NCBI RefSeq assembly: GCF_030269445.1
Contig: NZ_BSTJ01000001.1
Coordinates: 893,898-957,897 of the forward strand
Direction of reading: 5' to 3'
Length of the DNA: 64,000 nt
DNA from: Actinoallomurus iriomotensis
GTDB taxonomy: Bacteria; Actinomycetota; Actinomycetes; Streptosporangiales; Streptosporangiaceae
The number at the start of each line of letters is the position of its first letter. Position 1 is the stretch's first letter. A program made the position numbers and the translations under genes. Shown here in pieces: positions 1-9,139 of the stretch. The notes beneath the pieces are model-generated. The model made no database searches. It was not told the origin of the DNA and was given only the letters and a program-made list of their open reading frames with translations.

Positions 1-435
1 CGAGGTGGCGCCGAACGACCGGCCGTGGTAGCTCTGCCGCATCGCGAGCACCTGGTTGGACTTACGGGTGTACGTCGCGAGCAGCAGCGCCGTCTCGTTC
101 GCCTCGGTGCCGGAGTTGGTGAAGAACACCTTGGCGTTCTCGATGCCGGACAGCCGGGCGATCTTCTCCGCCAGCTCGACCTGCCCGCGCAGGAGGTACA
201 GCGTCGAGGTGTGCACGACCCCCGTCGCGAGCTGGCGCTCGACGGCCTCGCGCACCTCGGCGATGTCGTAGCCGAGGGTGTTGGTCACGATGCCGGCGAA
301 GAAGTCGAGGTAGGTACGGCCCTCGGAGTCGGTGACGCGGTTGCCCCGGCCGCTGACGATCTCGATGGGCTCGTCGTAGTAGAGGGTCACCCAGGTGGGG
401 ATGACCGCGCGATGGCGTGCAAGCAAGTCCGACAT
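1..435 (-). CDS. class III (PLP) aminotransferase, N-terminal part; cut by window edge
   Basis: This is the N-terminal 145 residues of a class III pyridoxal-phosphate aminotransferase of the omega-amino acid / alanine-glyoxylate-2-like type. It begins MSDLLARHRAVIPTW at the ATG whose first base is 435. The fold-type I N-domain shows YLDFFAGIVTN and a substrate/PLP segment FFTNSGTEANE, and the visible part ends in YHGRSFGAT. The PLP lysine lies beyond the window. Members transfer amino groups from omega-amino acids such as beta-alanine, GABA or aminoisobutyrate to pyruvate or glyoxylate; the substrate cannot be told here. The PucR regulator and further amine-catabolism genes downstream support a nitrogen-scavenging role (inference). 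Confidence 0.85.
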   Translation of the reverse strand, partial: MSDLLARHRAVIPTWVTLYYDEPIEIVSGRGNRVTDSEGRTYLDFFAGIVTNTLGYDIAEVREAVERQLATGVVHTSTLYLLRGQVELAEKIARLSGIENAKVFFTNSGTEANETALLLATYTRKSNQVLAMRQSYHGRSFGATS

Positions 436-535
436 GTCTAGAGTCTTCCTGTCCTTCCGTGCCAAGCGCCAGGCAGCACAGTGTCAGGAATCGCGCTCCG
501 CGCCTGGCAGCCTGTCATCCTCGGCGAGCCGGCGA

Positions 536-811
536 TCACAGCGCGTTGAGCCGCCGGGCGAGGTGGAAGTCGTGCTCGGTAAGGCCGCCGGCGGCGTGGG
601 TGGTCTGGGTGAGGACGACGACGTTCCACCGGATCTCGACGTCGGGGTGGTGGTTGAGCTCCTCCGCCACCTCGGCGACCCGGTTGACGTACGCCATCGC
701 CTCCTTGAAGTCCCGGAACTTCACGGTGCGGACGATGGAGTCCTCCACGAGCTCCCAGCCCGGCGTCCCGGCCAGCTCGCGCTCGATCTCGGCCACGCTC
801 AACCGCTTCAT
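536..811 (-). CDS. 4a-hydroxytetrahydrobiopterin dehydratase (pterin-4a-carbinolamine dehydratase)
   Basis: The 91-residue protein matches the usual length and pattern of the PCD/DCoH family. The diagnostic stretch EELNHHPDVEIRWNVV carries the paired catalytic histidines, followed by LTQTTHAAGGLTEHDF. The enzyme dehydrates 4a-hydroxytetrahydropterin during pterin cofactor recycling, classically for aromatic amino acid hydroxylases; no hydroxylase is in the window, so the physiological partner is unknown. It has its own short intergenic region and is divergent from the PucR gene at 850. Confidence 0.9.
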   Translation of the reverse strand: MKRLSVAEIERELAGTPGWELVEDSIVRTVKFRDFKEAMAYVNRVAEVAEELNHHPDVEIRWNVVVLTQTTHAAGGLTEHDFHLARRLNAL

Positions 812-849
812 TTCGGCACTCCTCTCTCCCGTTTCATAACATCACGAAT

Positions 850-2487
850 GTGCTGCCCACTTTGGCCGACGTTCTGCACCTGGACGCGGTACGACGCGGC
901 GAGCCACGTGTCGTGGCCGGCGCGGACCGGCTCGACGCCCGCGTGCGGTGGGTGCACAGCGCCGAGGTCACCGACATCGCCCACCTGCTGCGCGGCGGGG
1001 AGCTGGTGCTCACCACCGGCATCGCGCTGCCGGACGAGCCGGGCCGGCTGCGGCGGTACGTCGCCGAGCTGGCCGAGGTCGGCGCCTGCGGACTCATCGT
1101 GGAGCTGGGGCGCAAGTACGCCAGCACGCTGCCGGCCGCGCTGATCTCCGCGGCCGAGGAGTACGGGCTGCCGCTGATCGCCTGGGCGCGTGAGACACCG
1201 TTCGTGGACGTCACCGAGGCCGTGCACGCGCAGATCATCGACGCGCAGCTCGCCGAGCTGCGCGCCTCGGACAAGCTGCACGAGGTGTTCACGCAGCTGT
1301 CGGTGGACGGGGCGCCGCCCGACGAGGTCGTCCGCCAGGCGGCCCGGCTGTCCGGCCGTCCGGTGGTGCTGGAGAACCTCGCCCACCAGGTGCTGGCCGC
1401 CGACGCCGCGGGCACCGACCCCGCCGACCTGCTGGCGAGCTGGGAGACCCGCTCCCGCGCGGTGCGCACGGAGGAACGCACCGCCTACGACGCGTCGTCC
1501 CGGTGGCTCGTGACCGTCGTCGGGGCGCGCGGCGAGGACTGGGGGCGGCTCATCATCGCCGGTGAGGGGCCGCCGTCCCCGCGCGACGTCGTCCTGATCG
1601 AGCGCGCGGCGACGACTCTCGCGCTCGGGCGCCTGCTGGACCAGCACGCCCAGAGCCTCGAACGCCAGGCCCACGGCTCCGTCATCGCCGGGATCCTCGC
1701 GCACGCCTACTCCGACCCGCAGGAGGCCGCGGCACGCGCGCGGGCCCTCGGTGTGCCGCTCACCGGGCGCCGTCTCCTCGGCATCGTGGTGCTCCCCTGC
1801 CCCGCCGGCACGACCGAGCTCCCGCCGCTCGCGGAGCTGGCCGACGCGACCGCCGCCGCCTGCCGGGACGCGAGTCTCGCCGCCCTCGTCGGGGCCCTCG
1901 ACGAGGGGTCGCCCCAGGCACGGGTCGGAGTGCTGGCCTCGCTGCCCGCCCGCGCCGAGGACGAGCGGATCCTGCGCGAGGTCGCGAAGCGGCTGCGCGC
2001 CCACCGCTCCGTCGGAGGCGCCGCGGACGCCGGACGGGGCTTCGTCATGGCGGCCGGGTCGATCGTCGAGTCGATCCGCGACGTACGCCGCTCGTTCCTG
2101 GAGGCCGAGCAGGTCGCCGACGTGGCCGCGCGGCGAGGCGACGAGCGGCCGTTCTACCGCCTGCCCGACCTGCGCCTGCGCGGGCTGCTGCACCTGCTGC
2201 GCGACGACGCCCGGCTGCAGACCTTCATCGAACGCGAGCTGGGCCCGCTGCTCACCCACGACGCACGCCGCGGCGGCGACCTCGTCCACATGCTCGCGCT
2301 CTACCTCGACAGCGGGCGCAACAAGGCGCTCGCGGCCCAGCGGGCCCACCTGTCACGCCCGGCCCTGTACGAACGGCTGCGGCGAATCGAACGGGTCCTC
2401 GACACGGACCTGGAGGACGTGGAGTCCTGCGCGTCCCTGCACGTCGCCCTCCTCGCACTCGACTCCGTACGAAGGGACCGCTCTTGA
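850..2487 (+). CDS. PucR family transcriptional regulator
   Basis: The 545-residue protein starts at GTG 850 (an overlapping ATG at 848 is out of frame). Residues about 1-125 form the PucR N-terminal ligand domain (LPTLADVLHLDAVRRGEPRV, AEVTDIAHLLRGGELVLTTG). A GGDEF-like middle region follows, and a C-terminal PucR helix-turn-helix lies near residues 475-540 (YLDSGRNKALAAQRAHLSR, ALYERLRRIERVLDTDL). Family members activate purine, amino acid or amine catabolism genes. The stop overlaps the TTG start of the P1 peptidase by 4 bp, so the two are probably cotranscribed and functionally linked (inference). The neighbouring aminotransferase may also be a target. Confidence 0.92.
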   Translation: MLPTLADVLHLDAVRRGEPRVVAGADRLDARVRWVHSAEVTDIAHLLRGGELVLTTGIALPDEPGRLRRYVAELAEVGACGLIVELGRKYASTLPAALISAAEEYGLPLIAWARETPFVDVTEAVHAQIIDAQLAELRASDKLHEVFTQLSVDGAPPDEVVRQAARLSGRPVVLENLAHQVLAADAAGTDPADLLASWETRSRAVRTEERTAYDASSRWLVTVVGARGEDWGRLIIAGEGPPSPRDVVLIERAATTLALGRLLDQHAQSLERQAHGSVIAGILAHAYSDPQEAAARARALGVPLTGRRLLGIVVLPCPAGTTELPPLAELADATAAACRDASLAALVGALDEGSPQARVGVLASLPARAEDERILREVAKRLRAHRSVGGAADAGRGFVMAAGSIVESIRDVRRSFLEAEQVADVAARRGDERPFYRLPDLRLRGLLHLLRDDARLQTFIERELGPLLTHDARRGGDLVHMLALYLDSGRNKALAAQRAHLSRPALYERLRRIERVLDTDLEDVESCASLHVALLALDSVRRDRS

Positions 2488-3578
2488 GAGAACGCGCACG
2501 TGACCTCGGGATCCGGATCGGCACCGCGGACACCGGACCGGCGAACGCGATCACCGACGTGGCCGGTGTCCGGGTCGGGCACACGACGATCATCCGGGGC
2601 GACGGGCCGCTGCGGGTCGGCGAGGGCCCGGTGCGTACCGGCGTGACGGTGGTCCTGCCGCACGACGGCGTGCTGGAGGACGAGCCGCTGTACGCCGGTT
2701 TCCACTGGCTCAACGGGAACGGCGAGATCACCGGCACCGCGTGGATCCACGACGGGGGCATGCTCACCACGCTGATCGGGCTGACCAACACCCACAGCGT
2801 CGGCGTGGTCCGCGACGCGCTCATCGACGTCGAACGCCGGGGCCGCGGGCACGGCTCCTGGGGGCTGCCGGTCGTCGGCGAGACCTGGGACGGCGTGCTC
2901 AACGACATCGATGGCGGCCACGTGACCGCCGCCCACGTGCGCGAGGCGTACGAGGCGGCGGCCCGGAGCGGGCCCGGCGACGCGGTGGCCGAGGGCAACG
3001 TCGGCGGCGGCACCGGCATGATCTGCCACGGCTTCAAGGGCGGCATCGGCACGTCCTCGCGCGTCGTGGAGGGCGGCTGGACGGTCGGCGTGCTCCTGCA
3101 GGCCAACCACGGACGGCGCGAACGCCTCACGGTCGACGGCGTCCCCGTGCGGATCGACGACGTGCCGCGCCCGGTGGCGCCGGCGGCCGAGGGCGCGGGA
3201 TCGGTGATCGCGATCGTGGCGACCGACGCGCCGCTGCTGCCCCACCAGTGCCGGCGGCTGGCCCAGCGCGCGGGCCTGGGCATCGCCCGTACGGGCGGCG
3301 CCGGGGAGAACTTCAGCGGCGACGGCTTCCTCGCGTTCTCCACCGCGAACCGCGGCCGGCTGCCCTCCGACGCGCCGGGCACCGAGCCGCCGCGGGTCTT
3401 CCAGGTCGACGTGCTGGCCGACGCGTACCTCGACCCGCTCTTCCACGGTGTCATCGAGGCCACCGAGGAGGCCGTCGTGAACGCCCTGCTGGCGGCCGAG
3501 ACGATGACCGGCCGCGACGGCGTCACCGCGTACGCCCTGGACCCGGACCGCCTGCTGGAGTTCGTCGACCGGCGCTGA
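2484..3578 (+). CDS. P1 (S58, DmpA-like) family aminopeptidase
   Basis: The 364-residue protein starts at TTG 2484 inside the TTGA overlap with pucR. It has the conserved family blocks ITDVAGVRVGHTT near the N-terminus, LNGNGEITGT, NVGGGTGM and FKGGIGTSSR. The segment GAGSVIAIVATDAPL contains Gly239-Ser240; by comparison with DmpA/BapA this is the self-cleavage site, and Ser240 becomes the N-terminal nucleophile of the beta subunit. Members release N-terminal D- or beta-amino acids from peptides or hydrolyse amides. Coupling to a PucR regulator suggests induced use of a peptide or amide nitrogen source (inference). No signal peptide is seen, so it is cytoplasmic. Confidence 0.9.
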   Translation: MRERARDLGIRIGTADTGPANAITDVAGVRVGHTTIIRGDGPLRVGEGPVRTGVTVVLPHDGVLEDEPLYAGFHWLNGNGEITGTAWIHDGGMLTTLIGLTNTHSVGVVRDALIDVERRGRGHGSWGLPVVGETWDGVLNDIDGGHVTAAHVREAYEAAARSGPGDAVAEGNVGGGTGMICHGFKGGIGTSSRVVEGGWTVGVLLQANHGRRERLTVDGVPVRIDDVPRPVAPAAEGAGSVIAIVATDAPLLPHQCRRLAQRAGLGIARTGGAGENFSGDGFLAFSTANRGRLPSDAPGTEPPRVFQVDVLADAYLDPLFHGVIEATEEAVVNALLAAETMTGRDGVTAYALDPDRLLEFVDRR

Positions 3579-3589
3579 TCCCGGCGGCG

Positions 3590-4309
3590 TCAGACGGGCA
3601 GGTGGCGGGCGAGGAACTCCTCGGCGCGGCGCCAGGCGCGGGCCGCCGGTTCCGGGTCGTGGAACATCGGCGCCTTCCGGTTGTGGAAGGCGTGCCCCGC
3701 CTGCTCCTCGACGTGGATCTCGGCGTTCGGCCGGCCGCGGACCGCCTTCTCGACCTCGGCCACGTCCGCGCGCGGGATGTACGGGTCGCTGCCGCCGAAG
3801 TGGAACTGCAGCGGGCACTCGATCGCGTCGAGCAGGTCGAGCCGGCCGGGCACCTCCGAGCCGTAGAAGGACACGACCGCGGCCGCGGCGTTCTGGGCCG
3901 CGAGGAAGTAGGCGATCGACCCGCCGAGGCAGAAGCCGAGGATGCCCGCCGTCCCGGTCGCCTCGCCACGGGCGACCTCCGGCAGGGCCATGAGGTGCCG
4001 CAGCCCGCCGGCGGCGTCGGCCACGCTCTGCTCGAAGTCGAGGCGCCCGCCGAGTTCGAGGGAGCGCGCGACGCCCTCCTCGTCGTGTACGGCCCGCCAG
4101 CCGGGGCTCAGCCGCCAGAACAGGTCCGGCGCCGCCACGACGTACCCAAGGCCGGTGAGGTCCTCGGCCACGGCGTGGATGTAGTCGCCGACGCCGAAGA
4201 TCTCCGGGACGAGCAGGACTCCCGGCCCGCCGCCGGAGCCGGGAAGCCAGACCGTCAGGTCGTACGCGCCGCCGGGGACCGTCACCTGCTCCACACGGGT
4301 TGCCGCCAT
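3590..4309 (-). CDS. dienelactone hydrolase family protein
   Basis: The 239-residue alpha/beta hydrolase has the dienelactone hydrolase arrangement: a cysteine nucleophile in GFCLGGS (Cys127), acid Asp175 in GGSDPYIP and His206 in GHAFHNR. Length and the opening strand VLLVPEIFGVGDYI agree with the family. Members hydrolyse lactones and esters in aromatic degradation, but many chromosomal copies have unknown substrates. It is convergent with the P1 peptidase gene, with 11 bp between stops. Confidence 0.9.
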   Translation of the reverse strand: MAATRVEQVTVPGGAYDLTVWLPGSGGGPGVLLVPEIFGVGDYIHAVAEDLTGLGYVVAAPDLFWRLSPGWRAVHDEEGVARSLELGGRLDFEQSVADAAGGLRHLMALPEVARGEATGTAGILGFCLGGSIAYFLAAQNAAAAVVSFYGSEVPGRLDLLDAIECPLQFHFGGSDPYIPRADVAEVEKAVRGRPNAEIHVEEQAGHAFHNRKAPMFHDPEPAARAWRRAEEFLARHLPV

Positions 4310-4330
4310 GCGGGCAGCCTAGGGCCTAGA

Positions 4331-5587
4331 TCATCCCGTGGTGACGAGTTCGGTCTCCGGGAGCGCGGTCTCCTTGGTCGGGCGGGACACGCGGCGGGCC
4401 CAGGGCATCGCCAGGGCCAGGAGCGGGATGACCGCCACCGAGCTGATCGCCCACCACTCGTGGTTCTTCCACCAGCCGTTGTCGTCGAACTGGGTGAGGT
4501 AGAGGTAGCCCAGCCCGGCCCAGACGGCGGCCAGCCCCAGGGCCGGGCGGCTCCAGCGCGTCGGGCGGGCGCACAGGAACGGCACGAACCAGAGGAGGTA
4601 CTGCGCGCCCATCCGCGGGGTCACGATCATGAACGCGAGCAGGATCGCCGAGGTCTGGTCGATCCGGTCCGAGCGCCACCACAGCCACATGACGAGGGCG
4701 ATCGTGGAGTAGAGAATGACCTGGCCGATCGAGGCGGCGGCCGAGACGAGCTGCCAGTCGCCACCGGTCATCACGGCGGTCCAGCCCCACTCGCCGACGA
4801 TGGGCCGCACCTCACCGAGATAGCGGGCGACGTCGAGGATGCCCGACCACGAGCTGTCCACCACGAGCGGCAGCGTCACCAGGAAGAACACCGGCACCGC
4901 ACCGGCCGCGACCAGCCCGTACAGGCGCTGGCGCCAGGTGGGCAGCATGGCCAGCAGCACCGGCAGCAGGATGATCGGCCAGCTCTTGGCCGACAGCGCG
5001 AACCCGAACAGCGCCCCGGCCCACGCGGCGTACATCGCGGCCCGGTTTCGGCCCTCACCGTCCGGTGCGGGTGTGGCACGTGCCACGACGTACGCGCCGA
5101 CGAGGAACGCGAGGGCGACCGGCTCCACCTGGCCGTGAATGATCGCGACCATCAGGGCTATCGGGTTGCAGGCGTACTGGAACCGCGCCTGTGCCCGGTA
5201 CTTCGGCCCGGCCAGCTTGCCGACCAGCACGATCAGGACGGCGTCGGCCACGAACGTGACCACGCGGCCGGCGACCTCCCACGGCAGACCGGTGGCCAGC
5301 ACCAGCGCGTAGAAGTAGGGGATCATCGGCAGGAAGTGCCAGGACCCCTGCGTCGCGAGCACCGGATCCTGGTGGTGCAGGATGGCGCGCCCGGCGTGCC
5401 GGAAACCCTCGTTGTAGTCGACCGGCTGCCATGCGGCGGTCGCGGCGACCACCAGGAGGATCAGCCGCAGTCCGATGCCCACCGCGAGGGAGGTCCGCAA
5501 CGATGGCCGCCACCCGCGCCACTGCGCGAGGACGGCCATGATCAGGCCTGCTACCAGGATGAATGCTACGAATACAGGATGGTCCAT
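4331..5587 (-). CDS. polytopic membrane protein, GT-C/GT87-like mannosyltransferase family (putative)
   Basis: The 418-residue protein is almost entirely hydrophobic helices (opening FVAFILVAGLIMAVLAQW, later LRLILLVVAATAAW and others, about 10-12 spans). It carries an early acidic site DYNEGF in the first extracytoplasmic loop and the segment AIIHGQVEP, which is typical of actinobacterial GT87/DUF2029-type polyprenyl-phosphate-mannose-dependent glycosyltransferases. A role in cell-envelope glycolipid or glycan mannosylation is family-level knowledge; the acceptor is unknown. It is a single gene with a 390-bp gap upstream. Confidence 0.7.
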   Translation of the reverse strand: MDHPVFVAFILVAGLIMAVLAQWRGWRPSLRTSLAVGIGLRLILLVVAATAAWQPVDYNEGFRHAGRAILHHQDPVLATQGSWHFLPMIPYFYALVLATGLPWEVAGRVVTFVADAVLIVLVGKLAGPKYRAQARFQYACNPIALMVAIIHGQVEPVALAFLVGAYVVARATPAPDGEGRNRAAMYAAWAGALFGFALSAKSWPIILLPVLLAMLPTWRQRLYGLVAAGAVPVFFLVTLPLVVDSSWSGILDVARYLGEVRPIVGEWGWTAVMTGGDWQLVSAAASIGQVILYSTIALVMWLWWRSDRIDQTSAILLAFMIVTPRMGAQYLLWFVPFLCARPTRWSRPALGLAAVWAGLGYLYLTQFDDNGWWKNHEWWAISSVAVIPLLALAMPWARRVSRPTKETALPETELVTTG

Positions 5588-5977
5588 CGTTAGGCAAGGC
5601 TCTCACATTCGGGCAGGTCGTCTGACCTGGGCCGGGTATTTACAGCGAACTCTCAGGTAGCTCTTGACCTTCGAGAGTGATCCGTGATCGATCGGCTACC
5701 CCACGTAGGCGCTTCCGGACTCCCCGCCTGACGCCCCGCTTCGTGTCCAACGCCCGATCAGCCCCGAGGATACGGGCTCCATGGCCATAACCGGACTTAC
5801 AAGGAATCTTGCAAAATTTTACTAGATGCGTGAACCTCTCGGCAGGCAAGGTACTCGGTTCTCAGGCCCCGTGAGCGCGGATGCCCCCAGACCTTCCGCG
5901 CGAGCGGGCCCCGCCGTACCGCGCCATCCCTCGGGTGCGCCACCAGGGCGCGCCCGCCACCCCTGAGGGAGGCTCGT
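5588..5977. other. 390-bp intergenic region, divergent promoters
   Basis: This gap separates the divergent membrane-protein gene and the S1 protease gene. No convincing ORF is seen. A locally AT-rich segment near 5795-5825 (ttgcaaaattttactag) stands out in this GC-rich DNA and may hold the promoter of the secreted protease. A purine-rich ribosome binding site gagggagg at 5965-5972 precedes the GTG at 5978. Confidence 0.5.
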
Positions 5978-7009
5978 GTGAGGTTCACTGCATCCCGACG
6001 CGCCGGACTGATCGTCGCGGCGGCCGGGCTGGTCGGCGGCACACTCGTCGCCGCATCCGCGCAGGCGTCCGCCTCGCAGGTGGATCCGTCGCAGGTCGCC
6101 GGCAAACTGGCCGGCCAGCTCGGGTCCCGTTCCGCCGGGTCCTACCTGGACCACGCCACGAACAAGCTCGTCGTCACCGTCACCAACGCGTCCGACGCGA
6201 AGGTCGTGCGGGCGGCCGGCGCCGTGCCCAAGACGGTCGCCTACAGCGGCGCCCGGCTCGCCCAGGCCACGAGCACGCTGGACAGCACGGCGCGCGTGCC
6301 GGGGACCGCGTGGGCGGTCGACCCGGCCACCGACCAGGTCGTGCTGTCGGTCGACAGCACCGTCACCGGCGCCCGGCTGGCCCAGGTCACCAAGGCCGCG
6401 CAGCAGCTCGGCGGCACCGTCCGCGTCAACCACGTGGCGGGCGCGTTCACCACGCGGCTGAGCGGCGGCGACGCCATCTACGGCGGGCAGTACCGCTGCT
6501 CGCTCGGCTTCAACGTCCGCAGCGGCAGCACGTACTACTTCCTGACCGCCGGTCACTGCGGCAACATCGCCTCGACGTGGTACTCCAACTCGAGCCACAC
6601 CTCGGCGCTGGGTAACACGCAGAGCAGCTCGTTCCCGGGCAACGACTACGCGATCGTCCGCTACACCACCAGCGGCACGCCGTCCGGCACGGTCGGCAGC
6701 CAGGACATCACGAGCGCGGGCAACGCGACCGTGGGCCAGACGGTCTCCCGGCGCGGCAGCACGACCGGCGTCCACTCCGGCCGGGTCACCGCGCTCAACG
6801 CCACGGTGAACTACTCCGAGGGCACCGTGTACGGCATGATCCAGACCACCGTCTGCGCCGAGGGCGGCGACAGCGGCGGCCCGCTCTACGCGGGGACGAC
6901 GGCCCTGGGTCTGACCTCCGGCGGCAGCGGCAACTGCACCTCCGGCGGCACGACCTTCTTCCAGCCGGTGACCGAGGCGCTGAGCGCGTACGGCGTCAGC
7001 GTCTACTGA
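5978..7009 (+). CDS. secreted S1 family serine protease (streptogrisin / alpha-lytic type) with pro-domain
   Basis: The 343-residue preproprotein starts at GTG 5978 behind the RBS gagggagg. A signal peptide ([16 protein letters not shown], cleavage near residue 30) is followed by an alpha-lytic-protease-type pro-region (about 34-160). The mature chymotrypsin-fold domain begins near [10 protein letters not shown] (161). The catalytic triad is His193 in TAGHCGN, Asp223 in GNDYAIV and Ser299 in GGDSGGPLY. Cysteine pairs Cys174/Cys194 and Cys293/Cys320 match streptogrisin disulfides. It would be exported, use the pro-region as a folding chaperone, and digest extracellular protein. No C-terminal carbohydrate-binding domain is present. 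A strong terminator follows. Confidence 0.93.
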   Translation: MRFTASRRAGLIVAAAGLVGGTLVAASAQASASQVDPSQVAGKLAGQLGSRSAGSYLDHATNKLVVTVTNASDAKVVRAAGAVPKTVAYSGARLAQATSTLDSTARVPGTAWAVDPATDQVVLSVDSTVTGARLAQVTKAAQQLGGTVRVNHVAGAFTTRLSGGDAIYGGQYRCSLGFNVRSGSTYYFLTAGHCGNIASTWYSNSSHTSALGNTQSSSFPGNDYAIVRYTTSGTPSGTVGSQDITSAGNATVGQTVSRRGSTTGVHSGRVTALNATVNYSEGTVYGMIQTTVCAEGGDSGGPLYAGTTALGLTSGGSGNCTSGGTTFFQPVTEALSAYGVSVY

Positions 7010-7042
7010 TCCTCCGGCCAGACCTCGACCCGCCGGATCGGC

Positions 7043-7080
7043 ATGAGACCCTCGGGACCGTGTGGTCCCGAGGGTCTCAT
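7043..7080. terminator. strong hairpin terminator after the S1 protease gene
   Basis: A perfect 17-bp stem (atgagaccctcgggacc paired with its complement) closes a GTGT tetraloop. It lies 34 bp after the protease stop and 29 bp before the stop of the convergent MFS gene, so it can serve both strands. Confidence 0.9.
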
Positions 7081-7108
7081 CGTTCGGGGGTCATGTGCGG
7101 CCGGTCGC

Positions 7109-8536
7109 TCACTGCTGGGGTTCTGATGGTGCCGTGCGGGGCATCAGGGCGACGACCGGGAGGCTGAGAGCGGTGACGGCCAGGACGACGATGAGGCTGA
7201 CTTTCATCGCGTGGGCGGGTCCGGAGGTCGTGGCTTGGAAGAAGATCGAGGTGATCGCGGCCGAGCCGATCGCTGAGGCGAGTTGCTGGATGGAGCTGAA
7301 CGCGCCGCTGGCGCTGCCGGCTTCGTCGGGTTTGGCGTCGCCGAGAGCGACGGTGGGGATCGTGGCGAAGCTGAGGCCGAGGCCGATGCCGATGACGAAG
7401 AACGCCGGGGCCGGCGCCCAGAGGCCGGCGTTCGTCCCGGAGTGATCGATGAGGACCAGGACCCACCCGCAACCGGCGAGGTCGACGGTGAGGCCGATGA
7501 AGACGAGCCGGCGGCCGAGCTTGGCGACCAGGCCTCCCATGGCGGCGAACCCGGCGGCGACGAGCCCCAGGGTGAGCGGCACCAGACCGAGCGAGGCGTC
7601 CCGCGGGCTGACGTGCAGCCCTTCCTGCAGGAACAGCGACAGCACGAAGAGCAGGCCGGTGCCGGCGGCGACGGCGACCAGGCACACGAGCAGTCCGGAG
7701 GTGAAACCCCGGTTCTTCATGAGCGAGGGCGTGATGAGCGGGTGGGTCGCGGTGCGCTGACGGTAGGCGAAGGCGGCGAAGAACAGGACGCCGACGACGA
7801 TCGAGACGATCGGGAGGACGCTCCAGCCGTTGGTCGAGCCCTCGATCAGGCCGTACAGCAGCCCGAGCATCGCGACCCCGAGCAGGCCGGAGCCCCAGCC
7901 GTCGACGACGGCGGACCGGTCGCCGTCGTCACGCGGCAGAATCCTGACGGCCATGACCAGCCCGATGACGCCAAGGACGATGTTGATGAGGAAGATCGGG
8001 CGCCAGGACAGACCGAACACGTCGGCGCTGATGAGGAAACCGGCCAGGACCGGGCCACCGACACTGGACAGGCCCAGAACCGGGCCGAACAGCCCGAACG
8101 CCTTGGCGAGCATGGCGGGGGCGAACGCCTTCGTCATGATCGCCATTCCTTGCGGGATGAGCAGGGCCCCGAACGCTCCCTGAGCGACCCGGGCGACGAT
8201 GAGCAGGGCCGGGTCGGGTGAGAACCCGGCGACCGCCGAGGCCAGGGTGAACCCGCCCATGCCGGTCAGGAAAAGCCTGCGCTGGCCGAACCTGTCACCC
8301 AGCCGTCCGCCGACCACGAGCAGGACCCCCATGGCGAGCATGTACGCCGGTCCCAGCCACTTGATCAAACTCTCACCGCCGTTGAGCTCTCGGGCGATGG
8401 TCGGGGCGGCGATGTTCGTGACCGTTCCATCGATCACGTCGAGGGCGTCGGCGAGCAGCACCAGCCCCAGGATCGCCCACATCAGGCGGCCGGAGCGGCG
8501 TGCGGTGACCGTGCCCGGCTCCATCAAGGTGGTCAT
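7109..8536 (-). CDS. MFS transporter, DHA2 (EmrB/QacA-like, 14-TMS) family
   Basis: With the ATG at 8536 (MTTLMEPGTVTARRSG) the protein is 475 residues. An in-frame reading to 8674 would include promoter sequence, while 8536 has a purine-rich gaagga RBS. The first helices contain DALDVIDGTVTNIAAPTIA (motif typical of DHA2 drug exporters) and GRLGDRFGQRR (MFS motif A). About 14 hydrophobic segments fit proton-coupled efflux of small hydrophobic compounds; the substrate is unknown. Upstream lies a promoter-like element shared with the RibD-type reductase gene at 9448-10047, suggesting control by an ECF42-type sigma factor. Confidence 0.88.
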   Translation of the reverse strand: MTTLMEPGTVTARRSGRLMWAILGLVLLADALDVIDGTVTNIAAPTIARELNGGESLIKWLGPAYMLAMGVLLVVGGRLGDRFGQRRLFLTGMGGFTLASAVAGFSPDPALLIVARVAQGAFGALLIPQGMAIMTKAFAPAMLAKAFGLFGPVLGLSSVGGPVLAGFLISADVFGLSWRPIFLINIVLGVIGLVMAVRILPRDDGDRSAVVDGWGSGLLGVAMLGLLYGLIEGSTNGWSVLPIVSIVVGVLFFAAFAYRQRTATHPLITPSLMKNRGFTSGLLVCLVAVAAGTGLLFVLSLFLQEGLHVSPRDASLGLVPLTLGLVAAGFAAMGGLVAKLGRRLVFIGLTVDLAGCGWVLVLIDHSGTNAGLWAPAPAFFVIGIGLGLSFATIPTVALGDAKPDEAGSASGAFSSIQQLASAIGSAAITSIFFQATTSGPAHAMKVSLIVVLAVTALSLPVVALMPRTAPSEPQQ

Positions 8537-8594
8537 GAGGAACGTCCTTCTCGATTCCGTCGGGGCGCCCCTCGTGGGCGACCTCTCACCCCCA

Positions 8595-8622
8595 CCACGA
8601 AGACCCGCGACCGGATCCGACA
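8595..8622 (-). promoter_or_regulatory. putative ECF42-type promoter of the MFS gene
   Basis: On the minus strand the element reads TGTCGGATC, 13 nt, TCGTGG, and lies about 60-85 nt upstream of the ATG at 8536. The same two blocks with exactly the same spacing occur upstream of the reductase gene (10098-10125). ECF42 sigma factors are reported to use a -35 beginning TGTCGA and a -10 containing CGT/CGA, which resembles this. Assignment is inference. Confidence 0.5.
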
Positions 8623-8721
8623 CCGCCTTCGAAATCTTTTTCAGAACATCAGGCCCGAGTTCGTCCCGGGCCACTCCTCACGGCTGGACGTGGGTGGTCG
8701 CCTCCCGCACATCGACCCCGC

Positions 8722-9045
8722 TCACAGGAACGGCCGCACCTCGACCTTCCGATTACACGCCCTCGACCCCTCGGCGGCGAGCTTGAGCGCCACGTCGTGG
8801 TCAGGGGCCTCGATGACGTAGAAGCCGGCGAGGTACTCCTTCGACTCCACGAACGGCCCGTCGGAGAACATCGTTTCCCCGCCCCGGTTGTCGATGACGG
8901 TGGCCGTGCCGGGCGCCGCGAGGCCGCCGGCGAAGACCCAGTGGCCCTCGGCCCGGAGCCGGTCATTGAACACGTCGATCGCAGCGTGCTCCTCCGGGGT
9001 GGCAAGGCCGGCCTGGTCGTGGATCACGGAAATCAGGTACTGCAT
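8722..9045 (-). CDS. YCII/DGPF domain protein
   Basis: The 107-residue alpha/beta ferredoxin-like protein starts MQYLISVIHDQAG and contains the family signature in MFSDGPFVESKEYLAGF. DGPF (YCII-related, COG3795) proteins are nearly always encoded beside ECF42 sigma factors and are their main targets; the biochemical role is unknown. Here a truncated ECF sigma remnant lies directly upstream on the same strand. The family partner is therefore probably lost at this locus, although the protein itself looks intact. Confidence 0.88.
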   Translation of the reverse strand: MQYLISVIHDQAGLATPEEHAAIDVFNDRLRAEGHWVFAGGLAAPGTATVIDNRGGETMFSDGPFVESKEYLAGFYVIEAPDHDVALKLAAEGSRACNRKVEVRPFL

Positions 9046-9139
9046 CTGAAGGTCATCTCCGGTGGCGTCAAGACAGTGTGGTGGGGCGGTCCGGTGTTCC
9101 AGCCGGCGCCTGCTGCGGGCGCTCGGTGAACCCGGATCG

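Noticed and set aside
8537-8674. N-terminal extension of the MFS transporter
   Set aside because: The extra residues are hydrophilic and non-homologous, and the stretch contains the promoter-like element; the start at 8536 has an RBS.
9046-9130. ECF42-type promoter for the DGPF gene
   Set aside because: Only a TGTCTTGAC stretch is present; the TCGTGG block is missing at the required spacing.
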